Source of the DNA: Brachybacterium sp036311905
Lineage (GTDB): Bacteria > Actinomycetota > Actinomycetes > Actinomycetales > Dermabacteraceae
Direction of reading: 5' to 3'
DNA: 64,000 bases
Assembly: GCF_036311905.1 (NCBI RefSeq)
Contig: NZ_JAZDCH010000001.1
Coordinates: 48,724-112,723 of the forward strand
The position numbers and the translations under genes are program-made. The notes beneath the pieces were generated by a model. It worked only from the letters and a program-made list of their open reading frames with translations, searched no databases and was not told the DNA's origin. Below, in pieces: positions 1 through 9,659 of this stretch; the stretch's first letter is position 1, and each line of letters begins with the position of its first letter.

Positions 1-1039
1 CGAGGAGACCGCCGGCGGCGGCAGCGACGCCGGCGGCGCCTCGACCGACTACAAGGCCTGCATGGTCTCCGACTCCGGCGGCTGGGATGACAAGTCCTTC
101 AACGAGTCCAGCCACACCGGCCTGCTCAACGCCGAGGAGAAGCTCGGCATCGAGACGCAGGAGGCGGAGTCCACGACCGACTCCGACTTCGCGCCCAACA
201 TCAACAACATGGTGACCGAGGGCTGCGACCTGATCATCACCGTCGGCTTCCTCCTCGCCCCGGCGACCGGCGCCGCGGCGCAGGCCAACGAGGGCACCGA
301 CTTCGCGATCGTCGACTCCACCGCCCAGGACGCCGACGGCAACCCGATCGAGCTCGACAACGTCAAGCCGCTCGAGTTCGACACCGCCCAGGCCGCCTTC
401 CTCGCCGGCTACCTCGCCGCTGGCATGACCGAGACCGGCAAGGTCGCGACCTACGGCGGCATGGACATCCCCACCGTCACCATCTTCATGGACGGCTACG
501 TCGACGGCGTCGCGCACTACAACGAGACCCACGGCACCGAGGTCGAGGTGCTCGGGTGGAACAAGGAGACCCAGACCGGCTCCATCGTGGGCACCTTCGA
601 GGACCAGTCCAAGGGCAAGGCCGTCTCCGACGAGTTCTACAGCGCCGGCGCCGACATCGTGATGCCCGTCGCCGGCCCGGTCGGCGCGGGCACCCTCGCC
701 TCCGCCAAGGAGGGCGATGACCGCATGGTGATCTGGGTCGACGCCGACGGCTTCGAGACCAACGCCGCCGACCCCGACGCACAGGCCACGATCCTCACCT
801 CCGTCATGAAGGAGATGACCGTCGCGGTCGAGGACGTCATCACCGGTGCGGCCGGCGGCGAGTTCGACCCCACCCCGTACGTCGGCACCCTCGAGAACGG
901 CGGCGTCGGCCTGGCGCCCTTCCACGATTTCGAGGATGATGTCCCGGCCGAGCTGGTGACCGAGCTCGAGACGCTCAAGCAGGAGATCATCGACGGTACC
1001 GTCGTGGTCGAGTCCGAGGCGTCCCCCGCGGGGGCCTGA
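1..1039 (+). CDS. BMP-family nucleoside-binding lipoprotein, 5' end missing
   Basis: Extracytoplasmic substrate-binding protein of a BMP/PnrA-type (Med family) ABC importer that captures nucleosides for the transporter encoded just downstream. The reading frame is open to the window edge, so the signal peptide and lipobox lie outside. The first visible residues are a Gly/Ser/Ala-rich linker typical of the region after a lipidated cysteine. The mature domain starts near base 48. It contains the family-typical ligand-loop sequence SGGWDDKSFN and later GGMDIPTVTIFMDGY. The stop is followed at 16 bases by a strong hairpin, then the ATPase and two permease genes. Known homologues (Bacillus YufN, Treponema PnrA, Lactococcus BmpA) bind purine or pyrimidine nucleosides. 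Substrate here is inferred from the adjacent cytidine deaminase and nucleoside phosphorylase. Confidence 0.93.
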   Translation, partial: EETAGGGSDAGGASTDYKACMVSDSGGWDDKSFNESSHTGLLNAEEKLGIETQEAESTTDSDFAPNINNMVTEGCDLIITVGFLLAPATGAAAQANEGTDFAIVDSTAQDADGNPIELDNVKPLEFDTAQAAFLAGYLAAGMTETGKVATYGGMDIPTVTIFMDGYVDGVAHYNETHGTEVEVLGWNKETQTGSIVGTFEDQSKGKAVSDEFYSAGADIVMPVAGPVGAGTLASAKEGDDRMVIWVDADGFETNAADPDAQATILTSVMKEMTVAVEDVITGAAGGEFDPTPYVGTLENGGVGLAPFHDFEDDVPAELVTELETLKQEIIDGTVVVESEASPAGA

Positions 1040-1054
1040 CCCTCGCAGCCGCCC

Positions 1055-1087
1055 GCGGTCCCCGTCCCGGATCGGGACGGGGACCGC
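1055..1087 (+). terminator. Perfect 15-bp hairpin after the binding-protein gene
   Basis: Left arm 1055-1069 and right arm 1073-1087 are perfect reverse complements (15 bp, GC-rich) around a 3-base loop. No long T tract follows (gttccct). It sits 15 bases after the binding-protein stop and 60 bases before the ATPase start. In ABC importer operons such hairpins often act as partial terminators or 3' stabilisers that let the binding protein be made in excess. Confidence 0.75.
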
Positions 1088-1147
1088 GTTCCCTGTCAGA
1101 GACCCTCCGCTCCGAGATCCGGGGCGCAGCCGACGGAAGCGAGAGCC

Positions 1148-2727
<1,580 letters not shown>

Positions 2728-2731
<4 letters not shown>

Positions 2732-4299
2732 CCACGCCCTCCGTGAGCGGCACCGCACCCGGCGTGGGCGGCAGCGTCGCCGACGCCCCACCGCCGCCCG
2801 CCGAGGACGCCGAGAGCGCCCTCGCCCGGACGCTGCAGAGCCTCGCCCGCAGCGATCTGCTGGTGGTGGTGATGGCCTTCGTCTTCGCCTTCCTGATCGG
2901 CTCGGTGCTGATCGTCATCGCCGACGAGGACGTCCGCGCGACCTTCGGATACTTCTTCGCCCGCCCCGGGGACGCCGTGGTCGCGGTCTGGCAGTCCGTC
3001 ACCCAGGCGTACGGCGCCATGTTCCGCGGCGCCGTCTTCGATGCGCCCGGCGCGGCACGCGCGGCGGAGTCCGTGCGCGAGGCCGGCGGCTCCGGCACCT
3101 ACGTGCTGCTGCCCGCCCTCACCGCCGGGCTGCGTCCCCTCACCGAGACCCTCACCATCGCGACGCCGCTGATCATCGCCGCGGCCGGGATGGCGGTCAG
3201 CTTCCGCGCCGGTCTGTTCAACATCGGCGGCACCGGCCAGCTGATCGTCGGCGCGATGGCCGCGGGGTACATCGGCTTCGCCCTCGACCTGCCCGTGGTC
3301 GTGCACCTGCTGCTCGCCCTGCTCGTCGGGGTGCTCGCCGGCGGGCTGTGGGGCGGGATCGCCGGCTTCCTCAAGGCGCGCTTCGGCGCCAACGAGGTCA
3401 TCAGCACCATCATGCTGAACTGGATCGCGACCTACCTGCTGGCCTTCGCCCTGAAGACCGCGGCCTTCACGGGCGCGAACCAGTCCCAGCCGACCTCCCC
3501 GTCGGTGGGGGAGAACGCCCAGCTCCCGCTGCTGCTCGGCACCGGTTTCCGTCTGCACGCGGGGCTGTTCCTCGCCGCCGGCGCCGTGGTGCTGCTGTGG
3601 TGGCTGATGAGCCGTTCGACGATCGGCTTCCACTTCCGAGCGGTCGGCTCGAACCCGCGTGCCGCGCGGTTCGCGGGCATCTCGCCTTCCCGCACCGCCT
3701 TCCTCACCCTCGCCGTCGCCGGCGGGCTCGTCGGCCTCGCGGGCGCCGTGCACGTGCTCGGCACCGAGCGGCGCCTCACCGAGGGCGTCGCCGGCAACAT
3801 CGGCTTCGACGCGATCACGGTCGCCCTGCTGGGTCGCTCCGGCCCCGTCGGGATCGCCCTGGCGGGCCTGCTCTTCGCGGGCCTGTCCACCGGCGGCCGC
3901 TTCATGGAGACGAACCAGGGCGTCCCCCTGGACCTGGTCTCCGTGATCCAGGTGCTCGTGGTGCTCTTCATCGCGGCTCCGCCGCTCGTGCGCACCCTGA
4001 TCGGTCTGCGGCACGTGGACCACCCCGGTGCGTCGGCCCGCGTGCGCCGTGCCCGTCGTGGCCGCGCGACGGGCGCCCCCGCCGCCGTGGTCGCGAGCGG
4101 CGCCGCCCCCGTCGGCGGGCACCGTGCCGAGCACCCTGTCGACCCCGGCGCCGCCTCCGACGGCGACTCCGCCTCCGATGGCGACGGTCCGCCCGGCGCC
4201 CCCGCCCCTTCCGGTGGAGGCGGCGACGCGCCGTCGGCCGGACCCGCCCCCGCGCCCGAGCGCGGTGCGGACCCCACCGATGCGCAGGAGGACGCGTGA
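2728..4299 (+). CDS. Nucleoside ABC importer permease 1 (BPD_transp_2 family)
   Basis: Inner-membrane permease (YufP/NupB type), 523 aa. It has a cytosolic N-terminal stretch of about 45 residues, about eight or more membrane segments between residues 45 and 435, and the family core FRAGLFNIGGTGQL in the centre. After the last membrane helix comes an unusual tail of about 90 residues, rich in Pro, Ala, Gly and acidic residues, predicted disordered and cytosolic. Typical homologues end soon after the final helix, so the tail is a lineage addition. The start overlaps the ATPase stop (ATGA) and follows a clear GAAGGAG site. The stop shares one base with the start of permease 2 (TGATG). Confidence 0.94.
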
Positions 4300-5636
4300 T
4301 GAGCACCGCACCCGTGATCGTCGCCGACGACTCCGTCGTCGAGAAGCCGCAGGACGAGACCCGCTCCTCCAGCTGGTGGCACCTGCCCGCGAGCCTGACC
4401 GTGCTGGGGCTGATCGCGCTGATCCTCTTCGGGCTGCGCGGTCTCCCCGGCACCGAGTCGACCTTCGCCCTGGCCCGCGAGACGGACCTGAACCCGCTGG
4501 GTCTCGTGCCCGAGCGCATCACCGTCCCCTCCCAGCTCGCCGCGATCCTCCTCGCCGTCCTGGCGCTCGCTGCCTCCGCGGGCCTGTGGGTGCTCCAGGC
4601 GCTGCGTGCCCGCCCGCCGCGGGCACTGCGCCTCACCCTCATCGCCGTGTTCGCCGTGGCCTGGGTGTTGGCGTTCATGACCTGGGTGATCTCGGAGCGG
4701 TCCCTCGACGTGACGACGTTGCTGCAGAGCACCATCGTCCTGGCGGTCCCGCTCGCCTTCGGTGCCCTCTCCGGCGTGCTCTCCGAGCGGGCCGGCGTCA
4801 TCAACATCGCCATCGAGGGGCAGCTGCTCTTCGGGGCCTTCGGGGCGACCCTCGTCGGCTCCCTCACCGGCAACGTGTGGGCCGGCCTGGTCGCCGCGCC
4901 GCTCGTGGCCCTGCTGATGGGCGCGCTGCTCGCACTCTTCGCCGTCGGCTATCACGTCCAGCAGATCATCGTGGGCGTGGTCCTCAACGTCCTCGCCCTC
5001 GGCGTGACCTCGTTCTTCTTCGGCACCGTGATGCGCGACAACCCGGGGACCTTCAACGCCGCGCTGCGCCTGCCCGTGCTGCGCATCCCGCTGCTCGCGG
5101 ACATCCCCGTGATCGGTCGCGTGCTCTTCGAGCAGAACATCCTGGTCTACCTGATGTGGGTCATCGTCGCGCTGCTCACCGTGGCCCTCTTCCGCACCCG
5201 CTGGGGCCTGCGGGTCCGAGCCGTCGGCGAGCACCCCAAGGCCGCGGACACCGTGGGCATTCCCGTGAACCTCACCCGCTGGAAGAACGTCCTGCTGGGC
5301 GCCGCGGTCGCCGGCCTCGGCGGGGCGACCCTCACCATCGGCACGGGCGTCGCCTTCGGCGAGGACATGAGCGCGGGCAAGGGCTACATCGCCCTCGCCG
5401 CCATGATCCTCGGCCGGTACCACCCCGTCGGTGCGCTCCTCGCGGCCCTCACCTTCGCGTTCGCCGACTCGCTGCAGCTGCGCCTGGGCACGATGACCGC
5501 CGCCGAGGGCGGGGTCTCGATCCCCGGCGACTTCCTGCTCATGCTCCCGTACGTGGTCGCGCTGTTCGCGGTCGCGGGCGTGGTGGGCCGCGTGCGGGTG
5601 CCCGCCGCCGACGGCGAGCCGTACATCAAGCAGTGA
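4299..5636 (+). CDS. Nucleoside ABC importer permease 2 (BPD_transp_2 family)
   Basis: Second membrane subunit (YufQ/NupC type), 445 aa, forming the translocation pore with permease 1. The ATG at 4299 shares its A with the preceding TGA and lies after a GGAGGA site, so it is preferred over the longer open frame that reaches back into permease 1. The N-terminal 40 residues are cytosolic. The conserved loop ERAGVINIAIEGQLLFGAF marks the family and matches the NIGGTGQL segment in permease 1. The C-terminus is short (EPYIKQ). The cytidine deaminase gene follows within 40 bases, which supports pyrimidine nucleosides as one substrate class. Confidence 0.94.
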   Translation: MSTAPVIVADDSVVEKPQDETRSSSWWHLPASLTVLGLIALILFGLRGLPGTESTFALARETDLNPLGLVPERITVPSQLAAILLAVLALAASAGLWVLQALRARPPRALRLTLIAVFAVAWVLAFMTWVISERSLDVTTLLQSTIVLAVPLAFGALSGVLSERAGVINIAIEGQLLFGAFGATLVGSLTGNVWAGLVAAPLVALLMGALLALFAVGYHVQQIIVGVVLNVLALGVTSFFFGTVMRDNPGTFNAALRLPVLRIPLLADIPVIGRVLFEQNILVYLMWVIVALLTVALFRTRWGLRVRAVGEHPKAADTVGIPVNLTRWKNVLLGAAVAGLGGATLTIGTGVAFGEDMSAGKGYIALAAMILGRYHPVGALLAALTFAFADSLQLRLGTMTAAEGGVSIPGDFLLMLPYVVALFAVAGVVGRVRVPAADGEPYIKQ

Positions 5637-5671
5637 GCCCGATGAGCGCCGCAGGTGAGAGCATCGGGGAC

Positions 5672-6103
5672 ATGACCAGCACGCAACCCCCGGCGGACGA
5701 CGAGTTCGCGACCCTGCTCGAGGCCGCCCGGGAGATCGCCGAGCGCGCCTACACCCCGTACTCCCGCTACCGGGTGGGCGCGGCCGCGGTCACCGAGGAC
5801 GGCCGGCTCGTGCGCGGCTGCAACGTCGAGAACGCCGGGTACGGCGTGACCCTCTGCGCCGAGTGCGGACTGATCAGCGAGCTGATCGCCGGCGGCGGGG
5901 GGAAGCTCGAGCGCTTCGTCTGCGTCGGCGGCGACGAGCACCTCGCCCGGGAGGAGCGTCAGGTCGTGATGCCCTGCGGTCGCTGCCGCCAGCTGCTCTC
6001 CGAGCATGCGGGCACGGGTCTCGTGATCCTCACCCCCGAGGGCCGACGGAGCATGGACGAGGTGCTCCCGCAGCCCTTCGGCCCCGCCGACCTCGCCCCC
6101 TGA
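5672..6103 (+). CDS. cdd: Cytidine deaminase
   Basis: Hydrolytic deamination of cytidine and deoxycytidine to uridine and deoxyuridine, as a zinc-dependent homotetramer in the cytosol. The active site is intact: LCAEC carries the zinc-binding Cys and the proton-shuttling Glu, and PCGRCRQ supplies two more zinc cysteines. CNVENA is the substrate-contacting segment. With the ATG at 5672 the protein is 143 aa, close to the usual 130-140. An in-frame ATG at 5642, only 5 bases after the permease stop, would add 10 residues and cannot be excluded, since neither start has a strong ribosome site (AGGTGAG lies 12 bases before 5672). The gene lies between the importer and the nucleoside phosphorylase, so uridine formed here is the next enzyme's substrate. 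Confidence 0.95.
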   Translation: MTSTQPPADDEFATLLEAAREIAERAYTPYSRYRVGAAAVTEDGRLVRGCNVENAGYGVTLCAECGLISELIAGGGGKLERFVCVGGDEHLAREERQVVMPCGRCRQLLSEHAGTGLVILTPEGRRSMDEVLPQPFGPADLAP

Positions 6104-6122
6104 CCCTCCCGAGGAGGAGCCC

Positions 6123-7436
6123 ATGACCCCCACCACGCCCGCCCCCGCCGTCGAGCCCTTCGACGCCGTCGACGTGATCCGCACCAAGCGCGACCGGCAG
6201 CGGCTCAGCCCCGAGCAGATCGACTGGGTGATCGACGCGTACACCCGCGGCGTGGTCGCCGAGGAGCAGATGGCCGCCCTCGCGATGGCCGTGTTCCTGA
6301 ACGGGATGGAGCGGGAGGAGATCGCCCGCTGGACCGCCGCGATGATCGCGAGCGGCGAGCGGATGGACTTCTCCGCCCTCGCCAAGCCCACCACCGACAA
6401 GCACTCCACCGGCGGGGTGGGGGACAAGATCACCCTGCCGCTCGCCCCGCTGGTCGCCTCGTTCGGGGTCGCGGTGCCGCAGCTGTCCGGGCGCGGGCTC
6501 GGACACACCGGCGGCACCCTCGACAAGCTCGAGGCGATCCCCGGCTGGCGCGCCTCCCTCAGCAACGACGAGATGATGCGCCAGCTCGCGGAGGTCGGCG
6601 CCGTGATCTGCGCGGCGGGCTCGGGCCTCGCCCCCGCGGACAAGAAGCTCTACGCGCTGCGGGACGTCACCGGGACCGTCGAGGCGATCCCGCTGATCGC
6701 CAGCTCGATCATGTCCAAGAAGATCGCCGAGGGCACCGCCGCCCTGACCCTCGACGTGAAGACCGGTGCCGGCGCCTTCATGCGGGACGAGGCCGACGCC
6801 CGCGAGCTCGCCCGCACCATGGTCGACCTCGGCACCGACGCGGGCGTGCGCACCGTCGCCCTGCTCACCGACATGTCCGCGCCGCTCGGCCGCACCGCCG
6901 GCAACGGCCTCGAGGTGCGCGAGTCCCTCGAGGTGCTCGCCGGCGGCGGCCCGGCCGACGTCGTCGAGCTGACCGTGGCGCTGGCCCGCGAGATGCTCGA
7001 GGCCGCCGGGGTCCGGGACGCCGACGTGGAGCGAGCGCTCCAGGACGGCCGGGCCATGGACTCCTGGCGCGCGATGATCGCCGCCCAGGGCGGGGACGTG
7101 GACGCCCCGCTGCCCGAGGCGCGGCACGTCGAGGAGCTGCGTGCCACCGAGGACGGCGTGGTCACGGGTCTGGACGCGATGGGTGTGGGCGTCGCCGCGT
7201 GGCGTCTCGGCGCCGGCCGCTCCCGACCCGGCGAGGCGGTGCAGGCCGCTGCCGGCGTCGAGATCGAGAAGCATCTCGGGGAGGAGGTGCGGGCCGGTGA
7301 TGTGCTGGCCCGTCTGCACACCGACACCCCGGAACGGGTGGCCCGTGCGCTCGAGGCGATCGAGGGCTCCTGGACGCTCGCCGCTCCCGGCACCGCGCTC
7401 CCGGCGCGGCGGATCGTGCTGGACCGCATCCCCTGA
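6123..7436 (+). CDS. deoA: Thymidine/pyrimidine-nucleoside phosphorylase
   Basis: Phosphorolysis of thymidine, deoxyuridine or uridine to base plus (deoxy)ribose-1-phosphate. 437 aa, the normal length for the dimeric DeoA/Pdp family. It has an alpha-helical N-terminal domain, a glycine-rich phosphate loop (KHSTGGVGDK), the motif SGRGLGHTGGTLDKLE, the base-binding stretch IASSIMSKK, and a C-terminal alpha/beta domain beginning near residue 350. A strong GAGGAGGA site lies 6 bases before the ATG. It is the last gene of the plus-strand salvage operon. Whether it prefers thymidine or accepts uridine cannot be told from sequence. Confidence 0.95.
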   Translation: MTPTTPAPAVEPFDAVDVIRTKRDRQRLSPEQIDWVIDAYTRGVVAEEQMAALAMAVFLNGMEREEIARWTAAMIASGERMDFSALAKPTTDKHSTGGVGDKITLPLAPLVASFGVAVPQLSGRGLGHTGGTLDKLEAIPGWRASLSNDEMMRQLAEVGAVICAAGSGLAPADKKLYALRDVTGTVEAIPLIASSIMSKKIAEGTAALTLDVKTGAGAFMRDEADARELARTMVDLGTDAGVRTVALLTDMSAPLGRTAGNGLEVRESLEVLAGGGPADVVELTVALAREMLEAAGVRDADVERALQDGRAMDSWRAMIAAQGGDVDAPLPEARHVEELRATEDGVVTGLDAMGVGVAAWRLGAGRSRPGEAVQAAAGVEIEKHLGEEVRAGDVLARLHTDTPERVARALEAIEGSWTLAAPGTALPARRIVLDRIP

Positions 7437-7448
7437 CCTCGGGCGCCG

Positions 7449-7483
7449 CCGCTCCCGGGAGAGGGGGTGGGCCTCGGGAGCGG
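7449..7483. terminator. Hairpin between convergent genes
   Basis: A 9-bp perfect stem (7449-7457 with 7475-7483), extendable inward by a wobble and one more pair, lies 12 bases after the deoA stop and 10 bases before the stop of the opposing kinase-Nudix gene. It is a candidate bidirectional terminator. Confidence 0.55.
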
Positions 7484-7493
7484 GCGGTGTTCC

Positions 7494-8576
7494 TCACCCG
7501 CGGGTGGTGCGGGCGGCGCTGTCGAGAAGAGCCGGGACGATGTGCTCGGTCATGAGCGGTGCGAGGCGGACGCCCGCCTCCGACTCCGCCAGTGGGAACC
7601 AGCGGTGGTCGGCGAGCTCGGCCCGCACGGTGAGCGGCTCCGGCAGCGCCTGCCGGCACAGGAAGACCGTCGAACGCACGCGCGTTCCCGGCTCGTTCGC
7701 CGCGACCGCCTCGAAGTCGCCGAGCAGCTCCAGCCCGGCAGGGTCCAGGACGACCCCGAGCTCCTCGCCGACCTCGCGCACGGCCGCCTCGAGCGCACTC
7801 TCGGCCGGCTCGAGCTTGCCGCCCACCTGCATGTAGGAGCCGGTGCCGCGTTTGCGCACCGCGAGGATCTCCTCGCCCCGGGCGCCCTCGCGGAGGAAGG
7901 CGACGGCGGTGATGCGCAGCAGCGTCCCGGCATCGGCGGCTTGGTGCTGGCAGCGTTCTGCGGCGGTGAGGGCGGCGAGAAGGCGCAGCAACTGCGTTCC
8001 CCGGCGCAGCCCCACCGGGCGCATGCCCGCGGCGCGCCAGCCGGCGATGTCCGCGTGCTGCTCGCGGGCCAGGGCGACGCCGCGCCGCAGCAGCGTCAGC
8101 GGCGGCTTGCGCCCCTCACGGAGGTCCCGGGCGAGGCGCAGCGCGAAGACCACCGGGGTGGGGCGATGCAGGACGATCGCATCGGCCAGCAGCCCCATCT
8201 CGCGCAGGGGGCGGACCAGCTCGGCCGCGAAGATGCCCTCGGCGATGATCAGCTCGGCGTCGCCCGCCGCGAGGGATGTCGTGCCGGTGCGGCGCGAAAG
8301 GGGGATCGAGTACTCGGGAACGTCCGCCACGCCGTCATGGGCGAGGGCCGTGAGCGCCTCGAGCGCCGCTCCCGCGTTCCAGGAGGCGGGATCGTCCCAG
8401 TCCACGATGCCGAAGCGGCGGGGGAGTCCGGGATCGTCGTGGTCGCGGTAGAAGTCGTCGAGCGGCACCGTGGGCAGTCCCGCCCGGCGCGCCATGACCC
8501 CCTTGCCGCTGCCCGAGGGGCCGGCGACGAGGACGATGCGGCGCGGCGGACGGGGCGGGGCGGAGGGGCCGGTCAT
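7494..8576 (-). CDS. Uridine-kinase-like P-loop domain fused to a Nudix hydrolase
   Basis: Single 360-residue frame joining two enzymes. Residues 10-205 resemble actinobacterial uridine kinases: P-loop GPSGSGKG (19-26), acidic LDDFYRDHDDP, and IIAEGIFAAEL. Residues 218-355 form a Nudix domain. Its Nudix box starts at G253 and fits Gx5Ex7REUxEExGU exactly (E259, R267, E268, E271, E272, G274). The kinase P-loop has Gly where most Walker A motifs have Ser/Thr; guanylate kinases show the same Lys-Gly. A linker of about 12 residues joins the halves and no stop or frame change is seen. Likely roles are nucleoside phosphorylation plus clean-up of a nucleoside diphosphate derivative, fitting the salvage genes nearby. 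Both activities are inferred. A TAGACT element ends 8 bases before the ATG, suggesting a leaderless mRNA. Confidence 0.85.
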   Translation of the reverse strand: MTGPSAPPRPPRRIVLVAGPSGSGKGVMARRAGLPTVPLDDFYRDHDDPGLPRRFGIVDWDDPASWNAGAALEALTALAHDGVADVPEYSIPLSRRTGTTSLAAGDAELIIAEGIFAAELVRPLREMGLLADAIVLHRPTPVVFALRLARDLREGRKPPLTLLRRGVALAREQHADIAGWRAAGMRPVGLRRGTQLLRLLAALTAAERCQHQAADAGTLLRITAVAFLREGARGEEILAVRKRGTGSYMQVGGKLEPAESALEAAVREVGEELGVVLDPAGLELLGDFEAVAANEPGTRVRSTVFLCRQALPEPLTVRAELADHRWFPLAESEAGVRLAPLMTEHIVPALLDSAARTTRG

Positions 8577-8584
8577 GGGCCAGA

Positions 8585-8590
8585 AGTCTA
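8585..8590 (-). promoter_or_regulatory. -10 element (TAGACT), probable leaderless start
   Basis: TAGACT read on the minus strand ends 8 bases before the ATG of the kinase-Nudix gene (8576). The same spacing recurs at several genes in this window. No convincing -35 box is seen because a terminator-like hairpin occupies the upstream sequence. Confidence 0.5.
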
Positions 8591-8619
8591 CGGGCCCGCC
8601 GACGGTGTCGGCGGGCCCG
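8591..8619 (-). terminator. Perfect 13-bp hairpin after the dehydrogenase gene
   Basis: Arms 8591-8603 and 8607-8619 are perfect reverse complements with a 3-base loop, 21 bases beyond the stop of the minus-strand dehydrogenase. It separates that operon from the kinase-Nudix gene. The promoter element of the latter directly abuts the hairpin. Confidence 0.72.
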
Positions 8620-8640
8620 CGGGCTGGGGGACGCCTTGGC

Positions 8641-9648
8641 TCAGGCGAAGGTCAGCACGACCTTGCTCGAACCGCGTCCGGCAGCGGCCGTGAAAGCGGC
8701 CTCGGCGTCCTCGAGGGCGAACTCGTCGCTGATCACCTGCTCGGCGACCTCGCTGCGGGCGAGCAGCTCGACGGCGTCCTCGATCTCGGTCACGAAGCGG
8801 TAGGTGCCGCGGTAGTCGAGCTCCTTGGAGACGATCGGGCCGAGGGCCACGCTGACCGGGGTGGGCGGCAGGTTCCCGACCTGCACCACGGTCGCGGCAC
8901 GGGCGATGTGTCGCAGGATCCCGTCGAGGGAGGCGGGCGCGCCGGAGGCCTCGAAGGCCACGGAGATCGCGGGATCCATCCCGTCGGAGGTGTCGCCGGC
9001 CCTGTCCGCGCCGAGGGCGAGGGCCCGCTCCCGGGCGGTCTCGGAGAGGTCGACGGCGGTGATGTGCGCGGCGCCGGCGTCGCGGGCGGCGAGGATCACG
9101 AGCAGGCCGACGGGCCCGCAGCCGGAGACGAGCACGTGCTTCCCGGTCACGTCCCCCGCGCGGCGGACGGCGTGCATCGCGACGCCGAGCGGCTCGGCGA
9201 GCACGGCGCGGCGGATGCTCAGCCCGGCCGGGAGTGGAACGATCTGGTCCGCGTCGACCACGAGCGACTGGGCGAAGCCGCCGTCGGTGTGGGGGTCCTG
9301 GGCGGCCGAGCCGAAGTAGGTGAGATCGGGGTGGAGGTTCTCGCGCCCCTCGAGACCGGCCGGGAGCGGCGAGTGGGTGCGGGCCGGGTGGACGGTGACG
9401 CTCTGACCGACCTCGAGCCCCGTGACGCCCGCACCGAGTTCGGTGATCCGGCCCGAGATCTCATGGCCGAGCACGAAGGGGCGCTGCATGACCGCGGTGC
9501 CGGAGACGCCGCTCCGCCAGTAGGCGAGGTCGGAGCCGCAGATGCCGCCGAACTCGACGGAGAGCCGCACCTGGCCGGGGCCGGGGGCGCTCTCCTCGCG
9601 GTCGACCAGGCGGAGCTCGCCGGGGGAACGGATCTCGAGGGCGCGCAT
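8641..9648 (-). CDS. Zinc-type medium-chain dehydrogenase (L-idonate 5-dehydrogenase-like)
   Basis: NAD(P)-dependent polyol or sugar-acid dehydrogenase of the MDR superfamily, 335 aa. Catalytic zinc ligands are present: C37 (GGICGSD), H62-E63 (GHE) and E151. The Rossmann glycine motif is SGCGPVGLL. The segment YFGSAAQDPHTDGGF resembles L-idonate 5-dehydrogenases. The structural-zinc lobe, usually four cysteines in a loop like PCGxCxxCxxGxxNxC, keeps its shape (residues 88-106) but has no cysteine. It is the last gene of an operon with an Nramp-like permease and an FCD regulator, so it may oxidise what the permease imports. The exact substrate is unknown. Confidence 0.85.
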   Translation of the reverse strand: MRALEIRSPGELRLVDREESAPGPGQVRLSVEFGGICGSDLAYWRSGVSGTAVMQRPFVLGHEISGRITELGAGVTGLEVGQSVTVHPARTHSPLPAGLEGRENLHPDLTYFGSAAQDPHTDGGFAQSLVVDADQIVPLPAGLSIRRAVLAEPLGVAMHAVRRAGDVTGKHVLVSGCGPVGLLVILAARDAGAAHITAVDLSETARERALALGADRAGDTSDGMDPAISVAFEASGAPASLDGILRHIARAATVVQVGNLPPTPVSVALGPIVSKELDYRGTYRFVTEIEDAVELLARSEVAEQVISDEFALEDAEAAFTAAAGRGSSKVVLTFA

Positions 9649-9659
9649 GGGGTGTCCTT

